Positions 25,105-34,353 are shown, counted from the first letter of the stretch. The stretch is DNA of 64,000 bases from Kitasatospora sp. Root107 (GCF_001424875.1 NZ_LMCT01000067.1:1-64000); one strand, 5' to 3'. The notes: generated from the sequence alone by a model not told the origin. A program made the numbers and translations.

Positions 25105-26034
25105 ATGGACGCGCTGCGATTGATCAAGACGGCCCGGCACGCCCTGGCGGAGGCCCGGAGTGCGCCGGACGCACTGGTGGAGGCCTGGCAGGCGGGCTTG
25201 CTCACCGAGGCCGTCGGGGCCGGGATCGCCGGGCGCGAGAGCGGGGAGCTGGCCGCCCTCGGGCAGCTGCTCTGCGATGCGGGTGCGCACGCGGTCAGCT
25301 GTCTGGAGGAGCCGGGGCCGGCCGAGAGCGCGCAGGAGACGGCGGAGGCGGAGTGGCACCGGGCAGACTGGGGCGGCAACGGCCGGGCCGCCCGGCTGGA
25401 CGAGCTCGGCGAGCTGGAGCCGGTGCTGACCGAACTCGGCCTGCTGCTGTACGACATGGCCGAGGCCCTGGTGGTGCTGGCCTGCGGGGCGGACGGGGAG
25501 AGCTTGTACTGGCGCTGCATCGACGGCGTGGACGCGGGCTCCGAGTGCAAGGACGTGGTGGTCGAGCTGCTTCGGACGCTCCGCCGGGAGGCGGCGGAGG
25601 CGGAGCCGGCCGATTCGGCCGAGCCGACGGAGGCGGGGACAGGGACAGGGACGGATGCTGGGGCGGAGGTGGAACGGGCGGCGACCGCCAGGGGAGCGGT
25701 GGCCGGGGCCGGACCGGCGGAGAGCCAGGGGGTGCCGACCTTGGTCGTCCCGCTGGGGCCGCCGGTCACGGCGCGAGGCGGTCAGCCCCGGGTGGCGGAC
25801 CCGGCGGAGCGGTCGTCCGCGTCCCGCTGCTCGCCGGTCCGCCCGGCCGAGGACTGCAGATCGGCGTCCAGTCCCGCGAGGTTGGCGTTCAGGTCGGCGA
25901 GCATGCGCTGCATCTGCTCCAGCAGGGTGCCGGGGGAGGCCGCCGGGGCGGGCGCGTCCTGCTGCGGTGTAACGGGTGCCTCGGACCAGGGCTCGGACAT
26001 GAGCGGACCCCTCCAGCTCGGTAGTGCGGTGTGA
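25105..26034 (+). CDS. DUF6099-like protein with probable read-through C-terminus
   Basis: The first 180 residues look like genuine helical protein (MDALRLIKTARHALAEARSA, LEPVLTELGLLLYDMAEALV, LYWRCIDGVDAGSECKDVVV) and recall the actinomycete DUF6099 family. After a Glu/Thr/Gly-rich linker (about 170-220), composition changes to Ser/Arg/Cys-rich (ARLAFRSASMRCICSSRVPG). From there the frame runs antisense through the whole 25782-26000 gene. The natural C-terminus may therefore be near residue 225, and the remainder an artefact of a lost stop or a frameshift. Two DnaA-box-like sites lie upstream. Function unknown. Confidence 0.6.
   Translation: MDALRLIKTARHALAEARSAPDALVEAWQAGLLTEAVGAGIAGRESGELAALGQLLCDAGAHAVSCLEEPGPAESAQETAEAEWHRADWGGNGRAARLDELGELEPVLTELGLLLYDMAEALVVLACGADGESLYWRCIDGVDAGSECKDVVVELLRTLRREAAEAEPADSAEPTEAGTGTGTDAGAEVERAATARGAVAGAGPAESQGVPTLVVPLGPPVTARGGQPRVADPAERSSASRCSPVRPAEDCRSASSPARLAFRSASMRCICSSRVPGEAAGAGASCCGVTGASDQGSDMSGPLQLGSAV
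25782..26000 (-). CDS. Small helical hypothetical protein (convergent overlap)
   Basis: This 72-residue protein has an acidic Pro/Ala-rich start (MSEPWSEAPVTPQQDAPAP), an amphipathic helix (TLLEQMQRMLADLNANLAGL) and a hydrophilic tail. A strong GGAGGGG ribosome-binding site sits about eight bases upstream of the ATG, and the composition is more protein-like than the antisense frame. It lies entirely inside the 3' part of the opposite-strand ORF 25105-26034. The helix could form a small coiled-coil oligomer. No family recognised. Confidence 0.6.
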   Translation of the reverse strand: MSEPWSEAPVTPQQDAPAPAASPGTLLEQMQRMLADLNANLAGLDADLQSSAGRTGEQRDADDRSAGSATRG

Positions 26035-26286
26035 ACCGACGGGCGTCGGTGGCAGAGCCGCCGCTCGGGCAAGCGGCCCCGCCGGTCCAACGACCTCTGC
26101 TGACGCCCGGTCACCCCGGACCACTCGTAGAGGTCCAACACCCGCCCCCGGTCAGCCTCAGGGGTGATCCCGGTTTGCGGCTCGCCCGGCCACTGGGCTA
26201 CGCGGCTCGGCCTTGGCCGCCACCCACGGGGCGACCGGAGACGCCGGAGGCGCGGCCGCCGGTTGCCCGGCCCCGCGCCTCCATTG

Positions 26287-26356
26287 CCCTACCAGCTCAG
26301 CCCTACCAGCTCAGTCCTGCCGGCTCAGCCCCGCCGGTTCGGCTCCTGCCGGTCCG
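26287..26356 (+). repeat. Imperfect 14-bp tandem repeats
   Basis: About five copies of a 14-base unit, CCCTACCAGCTCAG drifting to TCCTGCCGGCTCAG and CTCCTGCCGGTCCG, lie between the small minus-strand gene and the dapD end. The rest of the 26001-26381 gap shows nothing I can name. Confidence 0.55.
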
Positions 26357-26381
26357 CAGACCGACCGACCCTGACGGGAGA

Positions 26382-27371
26382 TCAGTTGTGAGCGTGCAGC
26401 TCCGCGTTGAGACCGCCCCACGAGCCGGACCGCGCGATGACCTCGACGGCGCCGCTCTGCGAGTTGCGGCGGAACAGCAGGTTGTCCTGGCCGGAGAGCT
26501 CGACCGCCTTGGCGATCTTCCCGTCCGGGGTGGTGACCCGGGTGCCGGCCGTCACGTACAGACCGGCCTCCACCACGCAGTCGCTGCCCAGCGAGATGCC
26601 GATGCCCGCGTTGGCGCCGAGCAGGCAGCGCTCGCCGACCGAGACGACCTGCTTGCCGCCGCCCGAGAGGGTGCCCATGATCGAGGCGCCGCCACCGATG
26701 TCGCTGTTGTCGCCGACCACGACGCCCGCGCTGATCCGGCCCTCGACCATCGAGGTGCCCAGGGTGCCCGCGTTGAAGTTGACGAAGCCCTCGTGCATCA
26801 CGGTGGTGCCGACGGCCAGGTGCGCCCCGAGCCGGACGCGGTCCGCGTGCGCGATCCGGACACCGCTCGGCGCGACGTAGTCGGTCATCCGGGGGAACTT
26901 GTCGATCCCGTACACGGCCAGCTGCCCGCCCTGCGCACGGACGGCGAGCCGGGCCCGCTCGACCTGGTCCACCGGCACCGGGCCGATGGAGGTCCAGGCG
27001 ACGTTGGCGAGCAGGCCGAAGAGGCCGTCCAGGTTCTGGCCGTGCGGCTGGACCAGACGGTGGCTCAGCAGGTGCAGACGCAGGTAGGCGTCGTGCGCGT
27101 CGATCGGCTTCTCGTCCAGCGAGGCGATCGTGGTCCGCACCGCGACGACCTCGACGCCCCGGCGGGCGTCGGCGCGCAGCGCCTCGGCAGCGCCCGCGCC
27201 GAGCGCGGCGTCGGCCTCCTCGGCGGTCAGCCGGACGGTGCCGGCCGGGCCGGGGGCAGCGGCCAGCTCCGGGGCGGGGTACCAGGTGTCGAGGATGGTG
27301 CCGTCGGCGGCGATGGTCGCCAGGCCGACGGCCACGGCACCACTTGCGAGGGAGGAGGTTTCAGCAGTCAC
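26382..27371 (-). CDS. dapD: Tetrahydrodipicolinate N-succinyltransferase
   Basis: This protein of about 329 residues is of the actinobacterial DapD type. It succinylates tetrahydrodipicolinate using succinyl-CoA in the lysine/meso-diaminopimelate branch. The C-terminal half is a left-handed beta-helix of hexapeptide repeats ([60 protein letters not shown]). Substrate loops include [19 protein letters not shown] hexamer (27379-27384, minus strand) ends seven bases before GTG 27371, so a leaderless start there is preferred; GTG 27380 would add three residues but overlaps the -10. Confidence 0.92.
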   Translation of the reverse strand: MTAETSSLASGAVAVGLATIAADGTILDTWYPAPELAAAPGPAGTVRLTAEEADAALGAGAAEALRADARRGVEVVAVRTTIASLDEKPIDAHDAYLRLHLLSHRLVQPHGQNLDGLFGLLANVAWTSIGPVPVDQVERARLAVRAQGGQLAVYGIDKFPRMTDYVAPSGVRIAHADRVRLGAHLAVGTTVMHEGFVNFNAGTLGTSMVEGRISAGVVVGDNSDIGGGASIMGTLSGGGKQVVSVGERCLLGANAGIGISLGSDCVVEAGLYVTAGTRVTTPDGKIAKAVELSGQDNLLFRRNSQSGAVEVIARSGSWGGLNAELHAHN

Positions 27372-27520
27372 ATCGAGCACGTTAACGAATCACCGCCCGG
27401 GCTGACGAACACGCTCACCGTGCGGACATCGGACCACCCCTCCGAACAGCGGTCGCGTGGCCCCTCACCTCGGGGAAAACCCGATGCCGCAGTTATCCGC
27501 CGTCAGCAATACTCGGACAG

Positions 27521-29152
27521 GTGTTCATCTCGATCTCCACCACAGGCACGGCCGAACGCCCGGCTTCCGACCTGGGCTTTCTGCTCCACAAGCACCCCGA
27601 CAAGGTGCAGCGCTTCTCCACCTCGCACGGTGAGGCCCACGTCTTCTACCCGGAGACCGGCACCGAGTCGTGCACGGCGGCGATGCTGCTGGACATCGAC
27701 CCGATCGCACTGGTCCGCAAGGGCCGGGGCAAGGGTCGCGGGGGCTCACCCGACTTCGCCCTGGCGCAGTACGTCAACGACCGCCCCTACGCAGCCTCCT
27801 CGCTGCTCGCGGTCGCGTTGCGGACGGTGTTCCGTACGGCGATGAAGGGTGTCTGCGAGCAGCGTCCCGGCCTGGCCGAGCAGCCGCGCCCGTTTCGGAT
27901 CGCGCTGCCCGCCGTGCCGGCCAACGGCGCGGGGGAGGAGGGCGGCCCGGCCATGGTGCGGCGGCTGTTCGAGCCGCTGGGCTGGCAGGTCGAGGCCACC
28001 GCGATCCCGCTGGACGAGACCTTCCCGGAGTGGGGCAACTCCCGCTACGCCCGGGTGGAGCTGTCCGCCGAGATCCGGCTGGCCGACGCGCTGCAGCAGC
28101 TCTACGTGCTGCTGCCGGTGCTGGACGGTGCCAAGCACTACTGGGTCGCGCCCGACGAGGTGGACAAGCTGCTGGCTGCGGGAGAGGGCTGGCTCGGGAC
28201 GCACCCGGAGCTGGCACTGATCACCCGTCGGTACCTGGCCCGCCGCTGGTCGCTGACCAGGACGGCGCTGGAGCGGCTGGAGCTGGCTCGGCTGGCGGAG
28301 GCCGACGACCGGGAGGCGGAGGAGGTGGACAACGCCGTCGACGACACCCTCGAACCCAACGACACCACCGAGCCCAACGGCGCCACCGAGCCCGACGGCA
28401 CGCCGGAGTCCAACAGCGGACCCGGGCAGCGACCCGACCCGACGGTGGCTCAGGAGTCCAAGCCGGTCAGCCTCGGGGTCCTCCGCAGGGAGGCGATCCT
28501 GGCCGCGCTGGCCGAGGTCGGCGCCGTCCGGGTGCTCGATCTCGGGTGCGGGCAGGGCGAGTTGGTGGAGGCGCTGCTGAAGGACATTCGGGTCACCGAG
28601 GTGCTCGGCGTGGACGTGTCCTCCCGTGCCCTCACCGCCGCCGCCCGCAAGCTGCGGCTGGACCGGATGTCGGAGCGTCAGGCGGCCCGGGTCCGGCTGG
28701 TCCAGGGCGCGCTCACCTACACCGACGACCGGCTCAAGGGCTACGACGCCGCGGTGCTCTCCGAGGTGATCGAGCACCTCGACCTGCCCCGGCTGCCCGC
28801 GCTGGAGTACGTGGTGTTCGGCTCGGCACGCCCTGGTGCCGTGGTCGTGACCACCCCCAACGTCGAGTACAACGTCCGCTGGGAGACCCTCCCGGCCGGC
28901 CACGTCCGGCACAGTGACCACCGCTTCGAGTGGACCAGGGCGGAGTTCCTGGCCTGGGCCGAGCGGATCGCGGCCGACTACGGCTACTCCGTCACCGTCC
29001 GCCCGGTCGGTCCGCTGGACGAGCAGGTCGGTGCGCCGACCCAGCTCGCCCTGTTCCGCCGCACCTCCGAAGCCGGATCCGAAGCCGGATCCACAGCCGC
29101 CGCCACAGCCACCGCAACGACCGTCACCACCGAAGGGAGCGCAGCCCGATGA
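27521..29152 (+). CDS. hen1: 3'-terminal RNA ribose 2'-O-methyltransferase Hen1
   Basis: This 543-residue bacterial Hen1 has an N-terminal domain (1-245: LGFLLHKHPDKVQRFSTSHG, VNDRPYAASSLLAVALRTVF) that partners Pnkp. An acidic linker with TEPN-like repeats (about 265-305) follows. The methyltransferase (about 315-525) has SAM motif VLDLGCGQGELVE, metal ligands in SEVIEHLD, and later His in GHVRHSDHRFEW. It 2'-O-methylates the 3' end at a break during repair, so the sealed RNA resists the same cut. It overlaps pnkp by four bases. AATACT (27508-27513) ends seven bases before GTG 27521, suggesting a leaderless mRNA. Confidence 0.95.
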   Translation: MFISISTTGTAERPASDLGFLLHKHPDKVQRFSTSHGEAHVFYPETGTESCTAAMLLDIDPIALVRKGRGKGRGGSPDFALAQYVNDRPYAASSLLAVALRTVFRTAMKGVCEQRPGLAEQPRPFRIALPAVPANGAGEEGGPAMVRRLFEPLGWQVEATAIPLDETFPEWGNSRYARVELSAEIRLADALQQLYVLLPVLDGAKHYWVAPDEVDKLLAAGEGWLGTHPELALITRRYLARRWSLTRTALERLELARLAEADDREAEEVDNAVDDTLEPNDTTEPNGATEPDGTPESNSGPGQRPDPTVAQESKPVSLGVLRREAILAALAEVGAVRVLDLGCGQGELVEALLKDIRVTEVLGVDVSSRALTAAARKLRLDRMSERQAARVRLVQGALTYTDDRLKGYDAAVLSEVIEHLDLPRLPALEYVVFGSARPGAVVVTTPNVEYNVRWETLPAGHVRHSDHRFEWTRAEFLAWAERIAADYGYSVTVRPVGPLDEQVGAPTQLALFRRTSEAGSEAGSTAAATATATTVTTEGSAAR

Positions 29153-31755
29153 CCAACGACACCGACACCGACACCGGAACCCCGGCCGAGCGCCCGTCCA
29201 CCCGCTCCCTTCCCGTCACCGACGTCTCGCTGGTGGTCCTGGTCGGCACCAGCGGCTCCGGCAAGTCCACCTTCGCCCGTCGTCACTTCCGCCCGACCGA
29301 GGTGGTCTCCTCGGACTTCTGCCGTGGCCTGGTGGCCGACGACGAGAACGACCAGTCGGCCTCGGCCGACGCCTTCGACGTGCTGCACTACATCGTCGGC
29401 AAGCGGCTGGCGGCCGGCCGCCGCACCGTGGTGGACGCCACCAACGTCCAGCCGGAGAGCCGCAAGCAGCTCATCAAGCTGGCCCGCGACCACGACGTGC
29501 TGCCGATCGCCATCGTGCTCGACCTCCCGCAGGAGGTCTGCGCCGAGCGGAACAAGGCCCGCCCGGACCGCCAGTTCGCGGCGCACGTGATCCCCCGTCA
29601 GCAGCGCGAGCTGCGCCGCTCGCTGCGCGGCCTGGAGCGCGAGGGCTTCCGCAAGGTGCACATCCTGCGCGGTGAGGCCGAGGTGACCGCCGCCGAGGTG
29701 GTCACCGAGAAGCGGTACAACGACCTGCGCGAGCTCACCGGCCCGTTCGACATCGTCGGTGACATCCACGGCTGCCGGTCCGAGCTGGAGACCCTGCTCA
29801 CCACCCTCGGCTACACCCTGGCCAGGGACGAGCAGGGCCGCCCGGTGGACGCGGTCCATCCCGAGGGCCGTACCCCGGTCTTCGTCGGTGACCTGGTCGA
29901 CCGCGGCCCGGACAGCCCGGGCGTGCTGCGCCTGGTGATGGGCATGGTCGAGGCGGGTCACGCGATCTGCGTGCCCGGCAACCACGAGAACAAGCTCGGC
30001 CGCTGGATGGACGGCCGCAAGGTCACCGTCTCGCACGGCCTCCAGGAGAGCATCGACCAGCTGGCCGAGGAGAGCGAGGAGTTCCGGGCCCGGGTCCGGG
30101 CGTTCATGCGTGGTCTGGTCAGCCACTACCTGCTGGACGGCGGCAACCTGGTGGTCTGTCACGCCGGTCTGCCGGAGAAGTACCACGGCCGCAACTCCGG
30201 CCGGGTCCGCTCGCACGCGCTGTACGGCGACACCACCGGTGAGACCGACGAGTACGGTCTGCCGGTCCGTTACCCGTGGGCGGAGGAGTACCGGGGCCGG
30301 GCCCTGGTGGTCTACGGCCACACCCCGGTGCCGACCGCGAGCTTCGTCAACAACACCATCTGCCTGGACACCGGCTGCGTCTTCGGCGGCAGCATGACCG
30401 CGCTGCGGTACCCGGAGCGTGAGCTGGTCACGGTCGAGGCCGAGCGGGAGTGGTACGCCCCGGTCCGGCCGCTGCACACCGATGCGCCGGGTGGCAGGGA
30501 GGGCCGTCCGCTCGACCTCCAGGACGTCGCGGGCCGTCGGATCGTGGAGACCACCCAGCACGGCCGGGTCTCGATCCGGGAGGAGAACGCGGCTGCCGCG
30601 CTCGAGGTGATGAGCCGGTTCGCGCTCGACCCGCGGCTGCTCGCCTACCTGCCGCCGACCATGGCACCGGTCGCCACCTCGCGCCGGGACGGGTTCCTGG
30701 AACACCCGGAGGAGGCCTTCCTCGGCTACCGCAACGACGGCGTCCAGCAGGTGATCTGCGAGGAGAAGCACATGGGCTCCCGCGCGGTCGTGCTGGTCGC
30801 GCGAGACGAGGCGGCGCTGGAGCGCCGGTTCGGTCTGGCCGGTTCGGGCGCGATCTGGACCAGGACGGGCCGGGCCTTCCTGAACGACGGTGAGCTCACC
30901 GACGCGGTGCTGGAGCGACTCCGGGCGGCGGCCGAGCGGGCCGGGCTGTTCGAGGAGCTGGGCACCGACTGGCTGTTGCTGGACGCGGAGCTGATGCCCT
31001 GGTCGCTGAAGGCGGTCGAGCTGCTGCGCCGTCAGTACGCGGCGGTCGGTGCGGCGGCCGGTGCCGCACTGCCGGAGGCGCTCGCCGCGCTGCGGCTCGG
31101 CGCCGCCCGTGGCCTGCCGCTGGACGAGCTGATCGGGCGTCAGCAGCAGCGCTCGGCGGACGCGGCGGCGTTCACCGTCGCCTACCGGCGCTACTGCTGG
31201 CCCACCGAGGGCCTGACGGGTCTTCGGCTGGCCCCGTTCCAGGTGCTGGCGGCCGAGGGGACGAATCTCGCGGTCCGTTCGCACGACGAGCACCTCGGCT
31301 GGATCGACCGGCTGGTGGCGGCGGACGACCCGGCCGCGCCGATCCTGCACCGGACGGGGCGGCTGCTGGTCGACACCTCCGACGCGGCCTCGGTCGCGGC
31401 CGGTGTCGCCTGGTGGGAGGAGCTGACCGGGGCGGGCGGCGAGGGCATGGTGGTCAAGCCGCTGGCCTCGCTGGTCCGCGGCGGGGCCGGCGGCCGGGGC
31501 GGCCTGGTCCAGCCCGGTGTGAAGGTCCGTGGCCGGGAGTACCTGCGGATCATCTACGGTCCGGACTACACCGAGCACCTCGGCGAGCTGCGTCAGCGTT
31601 CGCTCGGCCACAAGCGTTCGCTCGCTCTGCGGGAGTACGCCCTCGGCCTGGAGGCGCTGGACCGGCTGGCCGGGGCCGAACCGCTCTGGCGGGTGCACGA
31701 GGCGGTCTTCGCCGTCCTCGCACTGGAGTCGGAGCCGGTCGACCCGCGGCTCTGA
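29149..31755 (+). CDS. pnkp: Polynucleotide kinase-phosphatase/ligase Pnkp
   Basis: This 868-residue three-domain RNA-repair enzyme begins with a 5' kinase (about 20-185) with P-loop GTSGSGKST at 33-41. The 2',3'-phosphatase (about 200-480) is a metallophosphoesterase with GDIHG (Asp205, His207), GDLVDRGPD and GNHE. The C-terminal adenylyltransferase/ligase (about 500-868) has motif I EKHMGSR with Lys540 as the predicted AMP acceptor. With Hen1 it re-seals RNAs cut by ribotoxins. The ATG overlaps the hen1 stop, so they form one operon. A 12-bp terminator stem follows at 31794-31825. The length matches Clostridium-type Pnkp. Confidence 0.95.
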   Translation: MTNDTDTDTGTPAERPSTRSLPVTDVSLVVLVGTSGSGKSTFARRHFRPTEVVSSDFCRGLVADDENDQSASADAFDVLHYIVGKRLAAGRRTVVDATNVQPESRKQLIKLARDHDVLPIAIVLDLPQEVCAERNKARPDRQFAAHVIPRQQRELRRSLRGLEREGFRKVHILRGEAEVTAAEVVTEKRYNDLRELTGPFDIVGDIHGCRSELETLLTTLGYTLARDEQGRPVDAVHPEGRTPVFVGDLVDRGPDSPGVLRLVMGMVEAGHAICVPGNHENKLGRWMDGRKVTVSHGLQESIDQLAEESEEFRARVRAFMRGLVSHYLLDGGNLVVCHAGLPEKYHGRNSGRVRSHALYGDTTGETDEYGLPVRYPWAEEYRGRALVVYGHTPVPTASFVNNTICLDTGCVFGGSMTALRYPERELVTVEAEREWYAPVRPLHTDAPGGREGRPLDLQDVAGRRIVETTQHGRVSIREENAAAALEVMSRFALDPRLLAYLPPTMAPVATSRRDGFLEHPEEAFLGYRNDGVQQVICEEKHMGSRAVVLVARDEAALERRFGLAGSGAIWTRTGRAFLNDGELTDAVLERLRAAAERAGLFEELGTDWLLLDAELMPWSLKAVELLRRQYAAVGAAAGAALPEALAALRLGAARGLPLDELIGRQQQRSADAAAFTVAYRRYCWPTEGLTGLRLAPFQVLAAEGTNLAVRSHDEHLGWIDRLVAADDPAAPILHRTGRLLVDTSDAASVAAGVAWWEELTGAGGEGMVVKPLASLVRGGAGGRGGLVQPGVKVRGREYLRIIYGPDYTEHLGELRQRSLGHKRSLALREYALGLEALDRLAGAEPLWRVHEAVFAVLALESEPVDPRL

Positions 31756-31793
31756 CCCCCCGGTTCTGACCCACGGCTCTGACCCCGGACTCA

Positions 31794-31825
31794 GGCGGGC
31801 CACCCACGCGGGCGGGTGGCCCGCC
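31794..31825 (+). terminator. Terminator of the hen1-pnkp operon
   Basis: GGCGGGCCACCC (31794-31805) pairs with GGGTGGCCCGCC (31814-31825). It sits 38 bases after the pnkp stop and just before the argF promoter. Confidence 0.7.
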
Positions 31826-31839
31826 ACGCCCACCTCCTG

Positions 31840-31873
31840 TTGCATAAGAATTCTGGAAGTCGTATACACTTCC
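31840..31873 (+). promoter_or_regulatory. argF promoter with ArgR (ARG-box) operator
   Basis: TTGCAT (31840-31845) and TATACA (31863-31868) are spaced by 17 bases, a good vegetative promoter. The same AT-rich tract, TTGCATAAGAATTCTG and TCGTATACACTTC, resembles two adjacent ARG boxes, so arginine-bound ArgR would cover the promoter. Confidence 0.7.
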
Positions 31874-31906
31874 CGTCTCATTGTCCCCGCAACCCAGGAG
31901 CCCGGC

Positions 31907-32908
31907 ATGGCCTTCAACCTCCGGAACCGGCACTTCCTCAAGGAGCTGGACTTCACCGCGCAGGAGTTCCGCTTCCTGCTCGAGCTGTCCGCCCAGCTCA
32001 AGGCCGCGAAGTACGCGGGGACCGAGCAGCCCCGACTGACCGGCAAGAACATCGCGCTGGTCTTCGAGAAGACCTCCACCCGGACCCGATGCGCCTTCGA
32101 GGTGGCCGCCCACGACCAGGGTGCCAGCACCACCTACCTGGACCCGTCCGGCTCGCAGCTCGGCCACAAGGAGTCCATCAAGGACACCGCCCGGGTGCTC
32201 GGCCGGATGTTCGACGGCATCCAGTACCGGGGCCACGGCCAGGTGCTGGTGGAGGAGTTGGCCACCCACGCGGGCGTCCCGGTCTGGAACGGGCTGACCG
32301 ACGAGTGGCACCCCACCCAGTCGCTGGCCGACATCCTGACCGTCGTCGAGCACAGCACCAAGCCGCTGGAGCAGACCACGCTGGTCTACCTCGGTGACGC
32401 CCGCTACAACATGGGCAACTCACTGCTCGTCACCGGAGCACTGCTCGGGATGGACATCCGGATCGTCGCCCCGCAGCAGCTCTGGCCCGCCCCGGAGGTG
32501 CAGAAGGCGGCCCAGGCGCTGGCCGAGACCAGCGGCGCCCGGATCACCCTCACCGAGGACGTCGCCGAGGGCGTGGCCGACGCCGACTTCCTCTACACCG
32601 ACGTCTGGGTCTCGATGGGCGAGCCCAAGGAGGTCTGGGCGGAGCGGATCGCGCTGCTGAAGCCGTACCAGGTCTCGATGGAGACGATCCGGGCCACCGG
32701 CAACCCGGCAGTGAAGTTCCTGCACTGTCTGCCGGCCTTCCACGACCTGGGCACGGAGGTCGGCCGGCAGCTCTTCGAGGTCAGCGGCCTCAGCGAGCTC
32801 GAGGTCACGGACGAGGTCTTCGAGTCCGCCCACTCGGTGGTCTTCGACCAGTCCGAGAACCGCCTGCACACCATCAAGGCGATCCTGGTGGCGACGCTGG
32901 GCTCCTGA
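31907..32908 (+). CDS. argF: Ornithine carbamoyltransferase
   Basis: This 333-residue cytoplasmic enzyme joins ornithine and carbamoyl phosphate to citrulline in arginine synthesis. The carbamoyl-phosphate loop STRTRC, the YRGHGQ segment, [17 protein letters not shown] and the ornithine-site HCLPAF are all intact. Length is normal. AGGAG lies about ten bases before the ATG. The other arg genes are not adjacent, so this copy stands alone. An anabolic role fits the ArgR-type operator; a catabolic copy would usually sit with arcA/arcC, which are not seen. Confidence 0.96.
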   Translation: MAFNLRNRHFLKELDFTAQEFRFLLELSAQLKAAKYAGTEQPRLTGKNIALVFEKTSTRTRCAFEVAAHDQGASTTYLDPSGSQLGHKESIKDTARVLGRMFDGIQYRGHGQVLVEELATHAGVPVWNGLTDEWHPTQSLADILTVVEHSTKPLEQTTLVYLGDARYNMGNSLLVTGALLGMDIRIVAPQQLWPAPEVQKAAQALAETSGARITLTEDVAEGVADADFLYTDVWVSMGEPKEVWAERIALLKPYQVSMETIRATGNPAVKFLHCLPAFHDLGTEVGRQLFEVSGLSELEVTDEVFESAHSVVFDQSENRLHTIKAILVATLGS

Positions 32909-32927
32909 CCGGCCCGCTGACCGGTCC

Positions 32928-33449
32928 TCAGAAGTCCACGTTGACGCAGCCCACCCGCTGCGCCGGCGCGTGCTCGTGCCCGTCCGCTCCGGCGTGCAGC
33001 ACCACCGAGCCGGCCTCGCCGTCCCGGAACTCCCACTCCACGGTGGTGCTGGCGGTGGCGTGGCCGGTCCCGTCGGTGTGCAGGGTCAGCCGGAGCTCGT
33101 TCCGGTCGTTGGCGTAGGCGGGGTCGGTGGAGGGCTGCACCGGGTCCCGCCGGTCCTGGTAGTGCGGGCCGGAGTCGGCCGGCACGGTGCCGCAGCCACC
33201 GGTGTGCGCGTGCACCGGGTAGACGTGACCGGGCGTCAGTCCGTCCACCGTCATTGAGACGGTGGTGTGTCCCGCCGCCCGGTGCACCATGATCCGGGCG
33301 CCGGCGCCGTAGGGGACGGCGTCCGGGGCGAAGCTGACGGCGGTGGCGGGCACGATGCCGTCCGGCCGGTCGAAGGTGGCCTCCACCGTGTGGGCGGGCG
33401 GGAGAAGCGGCTGCAGCAGGGCGAGCGCCAGGACGGGGGCGGCGTACAT
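32928..33449 (-). CDS. Secreted SodC-like superoxide dismutase family protein (probable Cu-only)
   Basis: This 173-residue protein has a short N-terminal hydrophobic signal (MYAAPVLALALLQPLLPPAHT). The copper-site HxH is in YPVHAHTGGCG, a further His in SGPHYQD, and the last copper His in VVLHAGAD. The two zinc-site histidines between HYQ and the NDRNEL segment are missing, as in Cu-only SODs. It would remove superoxide outside the membrane. The ATG at 33449 follows a GGAAAGG site; an upstream in-frame extension has poor composition. The stop lies 19 bases from the convergent argF end. Confidence 0.75.
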   Translation of the reverse strand: MYAAPVLALALLQPLLPPAHTVEATFDRPDGIVPATAVSFAPDAVPYGAGARIMVHRAAGHTTVSMTVDGLTPGHVYPVHAHTGGCGTVPADSGPHYQDRRDPVQPSTDPAYANDRNELRLTLHTDGTGHATASTTVEWEFRDGEAGSVVLHAGADGHEHAPAQRVGCVNVDF

Positions 33450-33525
33450 GAGCGGGCCTTTCCGGAGGGGTTCAGCCCCAAGCTGCCAGCTCCGGCCGCG
33501 CCGGGGTGCACCCCGCCCCCGGAAG

Positions 33526-34005
33526 TCACCCGTACGGGGCGTCCGCCACGAGGCCGCCCGAGTAGCCCATCCCGGCGGGCCGGGTCGCCACCCCGGGGGT
33601 GTCACGGACCGGGCCGATGCCCCGGATCTCGCAGCGCGGCCCGCTGGCCCGCATCAGCCGCAGATCCGCCGTCACCAGCGGCACCCCGAGCTGCTCCGCG
33701 ACCGCGACGTACGCCGCGTCGTCCGGCGTCAGGTTGTCCTTGAGCTCCCAGACCCGCCCGAGCAGCGGGGCGACCGAGATCTTGCGGATGGTCAGCCCGG
33801 GCAGTTCGGCGGCCAGTTCGGCCACCCGCTCGGCCGGTACCTCGCGGGCCAGGTAGAGCCCGCGCAGGGACTGCATCACCTCGATGAGCACGTGCTCAGG
33901 TGCGGCCCACTCCTGGTCCGCCGCCAGCTCGGCCCGGGCGGTCTCACCCCGGGGGCCCTGGTCGGCCAAGGCCAGCACCAGCGCGGAAGCATCGACGACG
34001 ATCAC
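33526..34005 (-). CDS. PIN-domain protein (VapC-like), no antitoxin seen
   Basis: This 159-residue protein has PIN-fold acidic residues in VIVVDASALVLALAD, EHVLIEVMQSL, LTPDDAAYVAVAE and VTADLRLM, the set that binds Mg2+ in VapC ribonucleases. The GTG at 34005 has GGAGGG upstream; the in-frame extension to 34086 looks like translated regulatory DNA. A VapB antitoxin would be expected just upstream, but no short ORF with a DNA-binding pattern is visible there on this strand. It may be an orphan or a non-toxin PIN nuclease. It is divergent from acnA. Confidence 0.75.
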   Translation of the reverse strand: MIVVDASALVLALADQGPRGETARAELAADQEWAAPEHVLIEVMQSLRGLYLAREVPAERVAELAAELPGLTIRKISVAPLLGRVWELKDNLTPDDAAYVAVAEQLGVPLVTADLRLMRASGPRCEIRGIGPVRDTPGVATRPAGMGYSGGLVADAPYG

Positions 34006-34212
34006 GGGAAACACCCTCCGACACGCAGACGGACACGGACGACAGAACGGCAGGAACACGCGCGCACGCACGCGCGCGATCACCATGGATCCGCCCCACC
34101 GTAGCCTGACGGCGCGACGGCAGCGGGCGCGGAACTTTGGAGAAGTATCGCGGCCGGACCGTCGAACAGGGGCCTGCCTGACGCGGTGCTCACCCGGGCA
34201 TGCACTATGGTT

Positions 34213-34264
34213 TATCTCGACATCGAGATAACTCCGCGCTATGGTTTATCTTGACGTCAAGATA
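34213..34264 (+). promoter_or_regulatory. Twin 18-bp palindromic operators upstream of acnA
   Basis: TATCTCGACATCGAGATA (34213-34230) and TATCTTGACGTCAAGATA (34247-34264) are each perfect palindromes apart from the central dinucleotide. They are 34 bases apart and each preceded by CTATGGTT, so the element was probably duplicated. The shape suits a MarR-family dimer; TamR, which controls aconitase in S. coelicolor, is a candidate. Confidence 0.7.
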
Positions 34265-34305
34265 CTTGCCGAGAGGCGTACGCCTCCACCGGAGGCCGGG
34301 CGGGC

Positions 34306-34324
34306 CCAAGTTAGGGTCACCTTA
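34306..34324 (+). promoter_or_regulatory. Iron-box-like (DmdR/IdeR/DtxR) site before acnA
   Basis: CCAAGTTAGGGTCACCTTA matches 14 of 19 positions of the actinomycete iron box TTAGGTTAGGCTCACCTAA. It ends 29 bases before the acnA GTG, adjoining the ribosome-binding site region. A 14-bp palindrome GAGGCGTACGCCTC lies at 34273-34286. Confidence 0.5.
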
Positions 34325-34353
34325 CCACCGGGTGGATCCAAAAGGAGTCAGTC

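Noticed and set aside
28984-32133. 1049-codon minus-strand frame across pnkp
   Set aside because: Shadow of pnkp and argF; composition typical of GC-rich antisense frames.
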